64,000 nucleotides of DNA, from NCBI GenBank assembly GCA_017527905.1, contig JAFXPK010000005.1, positions 1-64,000 of the forward strand, in the 5' to 3' direction. Numbering within the stretch: the stretch's first letter is position 1; each line of letters starts with the position of its first letter. This DNA is from Paludibacteraceae bacterium (lineage in GTDB: Bacteria; Bacteroidota; Bacteroidia; Bacteroidales; Paludibacteraceae). Below, in pieces: positions 18,598-25,516 of the stretch. The translations under genes and the position numbers were made by a program. The notes under the pieces are model-generated. The model was not told the DNA's origin. It did not search any database and worked only from the letters and a program-made list of their open reading frames with translations.

Positions 18598-19107
18598 ATG
18601 AATCGATTTAGAACTTCGCATTATCCTATTGTCAGAATTGAAGACAGAATGTACTGCTATGTGGAAGAACTGGGTGTTATTATTGGTAATTATCCCGATT
18701 TATCGTCTTTAGGATTTGAAGATATGGGGAATTACTTCAAACGTTCAGTAGATGAACAAGAAATAGAATCCGCATATCGAGTATATGAAAATTATACTAT
18801 TTATAAAGGGACACAGGTGAGAGTTGGAGAATATAAAAAGGATACAGGTGAAATTTTCATTATGTTCGATGATGAAGTAGCGGGTAAAGAGGCTGGAATA
18901 GAACCAAGAATAGACTATAATGACAAGTGTTATCACTACTATGAGACGTATGTTCCAGAATCTGAATTAATGGATATTTATGAGGTACGTAAACCAGTGA
19001 AAGGGTTCACTTTCGTGAGCCCTGAGATTGTCTATCACAAGAAAGACGGTGTCTGGCTTCCTTGGCATGATCTCGGCACACCTCTGAAGGAGGGAGAGTG
19101 GATATAG
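18598..19107 (+). CDS. Candidate immunity protein for the 17137 effector
   Basis: The 169-residue protein is soluble-looking, rich in Tyr, Asp and Glu, with no signal peptide or TM. I do not recognise a family. It starts 3 bases after the stop of the PAAR-like toxin gene and shares that gene's A/T-rich 3' composition, which is the usual position and appearance of the cognate immunity gene. A cytoplasmic location would imply that the toxin acts in the cytoplasm. The call rests on position alone. Confidence 0.55.
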   Translation: MNRFRTSHYPIVRIEDRMYCYVEELGVIIGNYPDLSSLGFEDMGNYFKRSVDEQEIESAYRVYENYTIYKGTQVRVGEYKKDTGEIFIMFDDEVAGKEAGIEPRIDYNDKCYHYYETYVPESELMDIYEVRKPVKGFTFVSPEIVYHKKDGVWLPWHDLGTPLKEGEWI

Positions 19108-19278
19108 AGAATAAAAAAACATTTGTTCAACGTGGTCAAGAGAGAAAGAACTCACGGAGATTGATGCTGAATCATCGCATCAGCACTAATTGCAAATTGT
19201 TCAATAGTAAATGTCGTATGTCTAATGCGGCAAAGGGGACTGCCGTGGGTTCTGCTCACATATAGAATTTCACAACCA

Positions 19279-19310
19279 TTGTGCCAATATTAAAAATTTT
19301 ATTATCTTTG
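19279..19310 (+). promoter_or_regulatory. Promoter of the second effector unit
   Basis: TTG (19279-19281) and TATCTTTG (19303-19310) are separated by 21 bases. This good Bacteroidota promoter shows that the genes from 19369 form a separate transcription unit. Confidence 0.65.
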
Positions 19311-19368
19311 TCAATAGGCAAGACTAGCATCACGGAAGGGGCAAACTTGCTCGTTATTAATAATATCT

Positions 19369-20097
19369 ATGGCATACAATTTTGACAACATAGAGGTGAC
19401 TTATCATTCCCTTTCCCGCACGACCTTTGTGACGGGGAAGAAATTCGAGTTTGAGAAGAAGGACAAGGTATCCGCTTCACGAGCAAAGGATGGGTTCCTT
19501 TTCACGATGTACGGCTCCTCAGACGAGGAGGTCAGAGGTAGTTCCGTCGAAGACATGTACCAACCCGTGATCGACTACGGGAAGGCCCTGTACCCGATAA
19601 AGGTGAAGGTATCCGACGAAGGGGTGATGCTTGGCGTCGACAACATCGAGGAGGTGAGGAAACAATGGAAGGAAAAGGCGAAAGAAATTGATGCCAGCTA
19701 CGGCTACTCCCCCGTTACGATGACCATGTCGAGGCAATACGAGAGTGTGTTGAACGACGACACGTTCTTCACGGAAACCCTGCCCGACGACATGATGTTC
19801 CGTCTGCTGTTCTGGGACGAGAAGCGCATCGAGGATCCGATAGTGATCTCACATTTCCCACACCCCTACCGCATGACATCCTATTTCCTGGAAAGGAAAG
19901 GCGGAGAAGGGAAAACAGCCCACTACGAGGCGAAGAAGGTCACGGATGAGGGAAGCGGGAATCTCGTGAGCGGAGAGGCCCGTCTGGACTTTGTCTATGC
20001 TCCGGACGGACTGCCACAAGAGATAAAACTATGGGTGAAAATGGAGGAGAAGGACACCGGTTATTTCTTCCATGAGATGATAATAAACAGAATATAA
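19369..20097 (+). CDS. Unknown protein upstream of PAAR-like nuclease; candidate effector adaptor
   Basis: The 242-residue protein has no signal peptide, no TM and no family I recognise. It is Lys/Glu-rich with an all-beta appearance at both ends (ITYHSL-type start, FVYAPDGLPQEIKLWVKM near the end). It starts its own transcription unit and lies 18 bases before the DUF4280-nuclease gene, in the place often taken by T6SS adaptor or chaperone genes that load PAAR-type effectors. Its codon use resembles the chromosome rather than the A/T-rich immunity genes, which also suits a conserved accessory role. The adaptor call is inference; it could instead be a second immunity protein. Confidence 0.5.
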   Translation: MAYNFDNIEVTYHSLSRTTFVTGKKFEFEKKDKVSASRAKDGFLFTMYGSSDEEVRGSSVEDMYQPVIDYGKALYPIKVKVSDEGVMLGVDNIEEVRKQWKEKAKEIDASYGYSPVTMTMSRQYESVLNDDTFFTETLPDDMMFRLLFWDEKRIEDPIVISHFPHPYRMTSYFLERKGGEGKTAHYEAKKVTDEGSGNLVSGEARLDFVYAPDGLPQEIKLWVKMEEKDTGYFFHEMIINRI

Positions 20098-20115
20098 CAA
20101 ATACTGAATGAATAT

Positions 20116-21207
20116 ATGGGTAAAAAGTTAGAGTATATCGTCAAAGGAGCGATGGCGCAGTGCAATCAAAGCAAGGTGCCGATGATTGCGCAGCTCAATC
20201 TGATATCGGACAACATGTTCGTGAACATAAACGGCAATCTCGTGGCCACGACCCTGACGTTGGGACCCGTCTTTGGTCCGGCACCTTTCGGCGTCTGCAA
20301 CATGATACCGCCGACTCCGGCGGTCCCGACGCCTCCATGTGTCTGTGCGATCCTGTCCTGGTCGGGGGCGTACACGTCCATCAAGAGCAACATGGTATCC
20401 AGCCCGTTGACGACGGACAGCAAAGGGACATGCGCTTTGGGCGGTTCCATCTCCTTCAAAATGTCCGGACAATTCCCGAAGCCCAGCATACCGCCTATAC
20501 CGACACCTGCCACGGGGAGTATGAATATGTTGAGTATTTCACAATCAAGACAGAATTCGGAGGCCGGCTATAAGTCTATGATTGGAGAACAATGCATACA
20601 GGCGGATGACGCCGCTTTGCAATATGTGGCAGGACAAAAAGGGAAGCCGAATAGTACAATTGACATTGGCGGTGTCGAACATCGCACAGATGAGAAAGGG
20701 AAGGTGATACTAAACCCGAACACCACGTATGTATGTGGCGATAGTAAATACCAGACCGACGAACAGGGTAGAGTTGTCATGGCTGTGGCAAAGGTGAACG
20801 TGACCAAGGCCAAAAGACCTACTTTGCAAAATAAAGATGTCAAAGATAGGATAACGAATAATGTGGATGAAAATGGCAAGGCTGACAATGATGACAGAGG
20901 TCATGTTATTGCCCATGTGTTGGGTGGCTCCAGTGATGAAATCAATCTGTTGGCTCAGAATTTTCATTTGAATAGAAGTGAATATCGTTCGCTGGAAAAT
21001 GAGGCCCAAAAAGCCAAGGAAGAAGACGAAAATAAAGGCAAAGAAGTTTATATGATTGTGGAAATCATTTATCCAGATAATGACACAAAACGACCAGAGA
21101 GTTATATCGCCTCTGTGGAGGTACAAGGAGAAAAAAAACCAAGGGCATGTAAGAAATTCCTTAACCGGAAAAAGGATAATACGGTTGATTTGTTGAATCA
21201 ATCATAA
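20116..21207 (+). CDS. PAAR-like (DUF4280) protein with C-terminal DNA/RNA non-specific nuclease
   Basis: Residues 1-135 are a DUF4280 PAAR-like domain closely resembling the one encoded at 17137 (VKGAMAQCNQSKVPMIAQL, KGTCALGG). The C-terminal half ends in a DNA/RNA non-specific endonuclease domain of the Endonuclea_NS_2 type. DDRGHVIAHVLGG carries the catalytic His263 of the DRGH motif, followed by INLLAQNFHLNRSEY with the metal-binding Asn and a downstream Glu. It should degrade nucleic acid in the recipient cell after T6SS delivery. Two immunity-type genes follow, SUKH-LRR and a YezG-like protein; YezG proteins are known partners of YeeF toxins with this type of nuclease. Confidence 0.88.
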   Translation: MGKKLEYIVKGAMAQCNQSKVPMIAQLNLISDNMFVNINGNLVATTLTLGPVFGPAPFGVCNMIPPTPAVPTPPCVCAILSWSGAYTSIKSNMVSSPLTTDSKGTCALGGSISFKMSGQFPKPSIPPIPTPATGSMNMLSISQSRQNSEAGYKSMIGEQCIQADDAALQYVAGQKGKPNSTIDIGGVEHRTDEKGKVILNPNTTYVCGDSKYQTDEQGRVVMAVAKVNVTKAKRPTLQNKDVKDRITNNVDENGKADNDDRGHVIAHVLGGSSDEINLLAQNFHLNRSEYRSLENEAQKAKEEDENKGKEVYMIVEIIYPDNDTKRPESYIASVEVQGEKKPRACKKFLNRKKDNTVDLLNQS

Positions 21208-21232
21208 CATGCTTTAGAGACTGCAACTCCTA

Positions 21233-21263
21233 TTGCCCCACCCAAGTAAAAATTTTAATTTTG
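21233..21263 (+). promoter_or_regulatory. Promoter of the SUKH immunity gene
   Basis: TTG (21233-21235) and TAATTTTG (21256-21263) lie 20 bases apart. Separate expression of immunity genes from the toxin is common and protects cells that do not make the toxin. Confidence 0.6.
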
Positions 21264-21357
21264 CAAAAAGCATATATGGTCTGCTGTTGGGGCTGAACAT
21301 ATGTGTTAACTTTTTAAAGAACATAATAGTGTGATCCATTCTTAATTTTTCAATTTT

Positions 21358-22878
21358 ATGGCAAACCTAAAAGCAACTTTTTCGCAGTTCATAGAACTCA
21401 TCAAGCAATCCATTCCCGATATGGAAAACCGCATGGCTGCTGGCGCAACCGAGGAGGAGATCAACGCGGTGCAGGAGCATGTGGGGAAGAAACTCCCAAA
21501 AGATTTTGTGGAGCTCTACCGCCTGCATAATGGCGAACGTGCCGACAATCGTGTCTTCTTCATGGCCGGACTACAGTTCGTTTCCCTCCAAGAAGTCCAA
21601 AGCCTATACGACTTGCTCCAAGAGTTTGAGGAGTCTTTTGAGCCCATGGGCACAGAAGCCATATCCACAAAAAGCAGCGACAAGAACAAATGGATTCCGT
21701 TTGCGACGGATGATGAGGATTGCTACCTCGCTGTTGACTTGACCCCGGAAAGAGGAAACGGAAAGGCAGGTCAGGTCATCGCCGTGGACCACGGATTGGG
21801 GGGAAGCTGTACTTACCTGATGGCGGAAAGCTTCTCGGAATTCATCGAAAAAATGATGGATTGGTGGAAAAATGGTGATGTCGTGGCAAAGGATATCGAT
21901 GGCAAAAAATATATCGAGGAAAAGGATGGACACTTCTTCAATTCAATTGCTGGTTATGCTATTATGGACCAACCTGTACAACAGGTACCCAGCAAGATGA
22001 TCGAACTGAAGGATGAGTATTGGCAATGGTATTTTGAGAAAGATCAGATATCAACGGAGAATTTGGCCAAGACATCAGGTGAGTTTCGTGCGACGGATAA
22101 GGATGTTTCGTGTGAACCTATTGCCTATATAGGGAATCCAAAGGAAGTTTATTTTGACAATTGTATAGTCCGCGATTTTCACTATTTGGGACAGAATCCT
22201 AAAGTTCGTTCATTTACAATGGATTCTCCCCAATCGGTTGATGGGGATTATTCCATTCTGAAAGGATGCGTTGATTTACAAGAACTTGGATTGCGACATG
22301 TGAAAGATTTGACGGGTATTGAATCCGTTTGTGAACTGCCTAATCTGAAGAAACTAACCATCGCAGGAGAGTTAACGGAACAAATTCGTTCTCTGATTGT
22401 CTCGTTGCCGCATCTTACCATATTGGAGTTGTGCAGTCTAGAAGCAAAAGATGTCAATCTCTCGTTCCTTTCCCAACTGCAAAATCTGAAGGAGTTGGAA
22501 ATAAGATTTAAAGATGCCACAAGATTAGAGAACCTGGACTTCCTCCTTGGGCTTAAGAACCTGACGGCCTTTAGGACGAAAACTTATGCTAAGGACGAGG
22601 GAGCTCTGAAATCGGTACTTCAACTCAAGAAGTTGAAGGAATTTCGTTACCCAGTGAGCGATTTGGAGGTGTATCGAGGCAATACCAAGTTGACATATAT
22701 GGGTGTGTATGGCAAAGAAAATCTTGATGTTAGCCCACTTGCTGAGACAAAATGCAAAGAGGTTTATCTTTTTGAAACAGATTCATTTGCTGACTCAAAA
22801 GCCGATTCTATTTTGTGGAAAAATTTGGGAAAAATAAGTAATATTAAATCCATAAAATACGTTCAACTATTAGAATAA
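21358..22878 (+). CDS. SUKH (SMI1/KNR4) domain protein with C-terminal leucine-rich repeats; immunity protein
   Basis: The 506-residue protein starts with an SMI1/KNR4 (SUKH) domain, about residues 10-175: ATEEEINAVQEHVGKKLPKDF, then LYRLHNGE and a distal IPFATDDEDCYLAVDL. SUKH proteins are a large class of immunity proteins, mostly against nuclease toxins. Residues about 300-480 are irregular leucine-rich repeats (for example LQNLKELEI, LPNLKKLTI). SUKH fused to LRR is unusual and may broaden the toxin-binding surface. It follows the nuclease effector gene and has its own promoter. The 5' half is chromosome-like in composition while the LRR half is A/T-rich, suggesting an assembled gene. Confidence 0.75.
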   Translation: MANLKATFSQFIELIKQSIPDMENRMAAGATEEEINAVQEHVGKKLPKDFVELYRLHNGERADNRVFFMAGLQFVSLQEVQSLYDLLQEFEESFEPMGTEAISTKSSDKNKWIPFATDDEDCYLAVDLTPERGNGKAGQVIAVDHGLGGSCTYLMAESFSEFIEKMMDWWKNGDVVAKDIDGKKYIEEKDGHFFNSIAGYAIMDQPVQQVPSKMIELKDEYWQWYFEKDQISTENLAKTSGEFRATDKDVSCEPIAYIGNPKEVYFDNCIVRDFHYLGQNPKVRSFTMDSPQSVDGDYSILKGCVDLQELGLRHVKDLTGIESVCELPNLKKLTIAGELTEQIRSLIVSLPHLTILELCSLEAKDVNLSFLSQLQNLKELEIRFKDATRLENLDFLLGLKNLTAFRTKTYAKDEGALKSVLQLKKLKEFRYPVSDLEVYRGNTKLTYMGVYGKENLDVSPLAETKCKEVYLFETDSFADSKADSILWKNLGKISNIKSIKYVQLLE

Positions 22879-22907
22879 AAATTTATTGGATTATATAAAA
22901 TTAAATT

Positions 22908-23279
22908 ATGAACGATATGTATAATAAAATAGCACAAGCGTTGGTACCATACCTTCCGGAAGGATGGGAACATGTGGTGATGTATGCTCACGTGAAACCG
23001 GATGTCTACGAGATATACTTCTACGTGATGGTAGACAACAAATATGTCAATTGCTTTGCGATGGAACAGGATTATGGCATTACCAGGAAAGAGGTGATGG
23101 CATGCTTCGATGAAATATACGAAATCCTTTACCCCGACTATGAGGATAAAGAGTGGTATTCCGCCACGGTGAGGTTGACCAACGAAGGCGATTTGGTAAT
23201 GTACTACGATTACGATGACCATACGGAGGACGAGATCGAGTACCGTGAGGCGTGGAAGGAGAAATATCTGCAAGCGTAA
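22908..23279 (+). CDS. YezG-like (DUF600) immunity protein
   Basis: The 123-residue acidic protein resembles the YezG/DUF600 family: an N-terminal helix (NDMYNKIAQALVPYLPEGWE), beta strands with YEIYFYVMVDNKY, and the C-terminal DLVMYYDYDDHTEDE followed by a WKEKYL end. YezG of Bacillus neutralises the nuclease toxin YeeF, whose C-terminus is of the same class as the nuclease encoded at 20116. It is therefore the best candidate for that toxin's cognate immunity protein, even though the SUKH gene lies between them. A strong hairpin follows about 90 bases after the stop. Confidence 0.7.
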   Translation: MNDMYNKIAQALVPYLPEGWEHVVMYAHVKPDVYEIYFYVMVDNKYVNCFAMEQDYGITRKEVMACFDEIYEILYPDYEDKEWYSATVRLTNEGDLVMYYDYDDHTEDEIEYREAWKEKYLQA

Positions 23280-23371
23280 TTCATAAAGCACCGAATCAGA
23301 CGTTCCCATTCATGTGACGAAGTCGAATTCACAAGAATGGCTCAACCGGTTGAATCATATTACAGGTTTCA

Positions 23372-23400
23372 AGGGCGCATCCGGCTGCCGGGTGCGCCCT
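23372..23400 (+). terminator. Strong hairpin after the YezG-like gene
   Basis: A 13-bp GC-rich stem (23372-23384 with 23388-23400, one G-U pair) has a 3-base loop. No long T-run follows. It separates the nuclease immunity genes from the orphan toxin fragment. Confidence 0.6.
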
Positions 23401-23408
23401 TCGTGTAA

Positions 23409-24008
23409 GCAACCAGACATTGTAAATCCGACACCAAGAAAAAAGGGGAAAACACGCAGGGCCCTCAAGAGGAACAATCTAACGAAGATGCATTGGTGTT
23501 GGAATGGGGAGAATCTGGTGGTAACGGAATAATTAACGCAGTTGAAAATCTCATGAACGACCATAGGGAAAGACATGATCTACCACGAGATTATACGTTC
23601 AACGGCATACCATACAAAGATAAAAATCCAGATTTAAGCCAATTTTCCTTCGGAACTATTAAAACGAAATTCTACACAAATGATAGAGATGTGAATTTCA
23701 AGATGGCAGATGAACTTATGGCTGAGCAATTAAACGAGAGATATCGAGCAAACAATAATGGCAAGGATCCCGACCCACTATATACGGCCAGAAGAGTTCA
23801 AAATTGGAGAGAAGATCCAGAACATAAAATGACTTGGCACGAAGACCCTGATTGCCAAACCATAATGAAGGTACCGACAATACTACATGGCAATTTGCCA
23901 CACAACGGTGGCGTGAATGCTATGAAAAAAACAGGAATCGATACCCAGACCAATGTAAATAAACAGGTAGTGAATAGGGATAGATGTTCATCTGAAGAAT
24001 ATGATTAA
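23409..24008 (+). pseudogene. Orphan HNH/WHH-type nuclease toxin tail lacking its delivery domain
   Basis: The frame is open from 23409 after a TAA, with no start codon before TTG 23493 or ATG 23553, yet the sequence is protein-like from the start (a charged KKKGENTQGPQEEQSN linker). The C-terminal part resembles the WHH branch of HNH/Endo VII toxins: TWHEDPDCQTIMKVPTILHG and then LPHNGG fits the pattern WHH..., tMqlVP, vH, HtGG. The second His of WHH is Glu here, so activity may be altered. No PAAR, Rhs or other N-terminal module is attached. It looks like a displaced toxin C-terminus left by cassette exchange, kept beside its probable immunity gene at 24053. It could still be translated from 23553 as a 152-residue protein. 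Confidence 0.6.
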
Positions 24009-24052
24009 TGATTAATGATGAATAATAACGACAATATAAATTACAAATAAAA

Positions 24053-25420
24053 ATGGAGAAAGAAATAACAGATAAAGTTTTAGGTCAATTAAAATTTGAC
24101 AAAAAATTAGGTTTATGGTGGAGAGACATGGATGTCGCACTCTATAACGGAGACGATAAATTAGAATTAAATGTTCAGGATGAAAACCACGAAGGTATCC
24201 TTGATGTACAAAGGGAAGCATACAAGAGATACATGGAAAACGCGGATAAGTACATTAAAGAAGCACCTCTATACATCCTCGAATATTACAAATGGCATTT
24301 TGAAGAAATTGACAAAGAGGTTGAGTTAGACGAAGAAAATAAAAAAGAAACAATTACAGCAGAGTGCTTAGTTAATGACTTAATGAGTTTTTATTATCTG
24401 TTTATTTGTCGGGATGGCAGTTATGGATGGCTTGCTTCTTGTTGTTGGGAAGATGATTACTTCGCAATCCTTCTGTCTGAATCCGAGCCTCGAATAATGA
24501 CTCATGCACAGCTCCGTAACCTCCACAAAATCAACGACAACAGTTTGGGTCTCCTAGTACATGACGGGGAAAACGCATGGGTTGGGTTGGAGCAAAACGA
24601 TTTCTTCGGCAAGGACGAAGACCTACGGATCGAACTGGAAGGGAGCGTGGAGGAAGGCATCACCCCAGCACAACAACAGGCTTATGAACAATATCTGGTG
24701 AAGAAAGAAAACTATTTCAACGAACTCACCAGAATGATGCTTAGCGTCTATATGGGTAGCGACGAGACGGCGGATCAGATGCTGCTAATGGGGCACAAAA
24801 TCATGGTGCAGACCGCCCTTCCCAAAACACTGTTTATTGACAAAGAGGGCAATTATGGATGGATTTGCTATACGCAATGGGACGATTCATACATCGGGGT
24901 ACTTCTTTCAGAAGACAAACTCTATTTCCTGACAGAGGAGAATCTACGCAACTACAGCAAGGAAGAAAAATTGGTGGACAAGGAATTAGGCGTATTGTTC
25001 CCTACATACGTGGGATACGAGGGCTTGATTGTCGTAAGATTGATGAATGATGTGCGAACTATGCCAATGGTATTAAGTCTTTATGATGACGAAAAAATAG
25101 AGAAAATACGAGAAGCATACCAAATCTATCAGAAAATGAGGCCTACATTTTGGAATGACATGAAAGAGATTATGCTCTATTATTACAAAGAATGTTATGA
25201 TGAATTTGAGACCTATTTGAAAATCCCAGAAAACTTGAAACTGGAAAATGTTAATGAAGATAGCGTAATGAGCATCCTGACATTTACCTCGCTATACATA
25301 AAGGAACATAAAGGCCGTATCGCATGGCTCTGCGATAGCCCGACCGATAAAGAGACAGGCTTGGCATTTGAGTTCTCCGATGGAGAGACTAATTTGATTG
25401 GTCAGGATGAGATCATCTAA
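24053..25420 (+). CDS. Triplicated immunity-like protein, DUF6985-like
   Basis: The 455-residue acidic protein consists of three divergent copies of a module of about 150 residues. Each copy starts with GLWW.., GLLVHD or GVLFPT, has an alpha-helical stretch around a Gln/Glu-Ala-Tyr core (REAYKRYMEN, QQAYEQYLVK, REAYQIYQKM), a helix rich in Tyr/Met, and ends in a strand such as DGSYGWLAS, EGNYGWICY or KGRIAWLCD with LLSE nearby. This resembles DUF6985-type proteins, which are frequent next to polymorphic toxins. It lies 44 bases after the orphan nuclease tail and is probably its immunity gene, or an array acting on related toxins. There is no signal peptide. A bidirectional terminator follows. 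Confidence 0.65.
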   Translation: MEKEITDKVLGQLKFDKKLGLWWRDMDVALYNGDDKLELNVQDENHEGILDVQREAYKRYMENADKYIKEAPLYILEYYKWHFEEIDKEVELDEENKKETITAECLVNDLMSFYYLFICRDGSYGWLASCCWEDDYFAILLSESEPRIMTHAQLRNLHKINDNSLGLLVHDGENAWVGLEQNDFFGKDEDLRIELEGSVEEGITPAQQQAYEQYLVKKENYFNELTRMMLSVYMGSDETADQMLLMGHKIMVQTALPKTLFIDKEGNYGWICYTQWDDSYIGVLLSEDKLYFLTEENLRNYSKEEKLVDKELGVLFPTYVGYEGLIVVRLMNDVRTMPMVLSLYDDEKIEKIREAYQIYQKMRPTFWNDMKEIMLYYYKECYDEFETYLKIPENLKLENVNEDSVMSILTFTSLYIKEHKGRIAWLCDSPTDKETGLAFEFSDGETNLIGQDEII

Positions 25421-25474
25421 CGACCTAGGGCGATCCAACCTTCGGATGCGCTTTAAACCATATAAGAATCAAAC

Positions 25475-25506
25475 AAATAGGGGCGAAATTTCTTTCGCCC
25501 CTATTT
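25475..25506. terminator. Bidirectional terminator between convergent genes
   Basis: A perfect 14-bp stem (25475-25488 with 25493-25506) has a TTTC loop, with A-rich sequence on the left and T-rich on the right. It serves both the 24053 gene and the minus-strand esterase gene. Confidence 0.85.
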
Positions 25507-25516
25507 AATTATCCCC

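Noticed and set aside
23314..23532. 72-residue frame before the orphan toxin tail
   Set aside because: It spans the strong hairpin at 23372-23400 and overlaps the linker-like frame; composition is not protein-like.
12551..25420. Prophage as explanation for the VgrG region
   Set aside because: No integrase, terminase, capsid, portal or lysis gene is present; the DUF4280 and Tle1 genes fit T6SS cargo.
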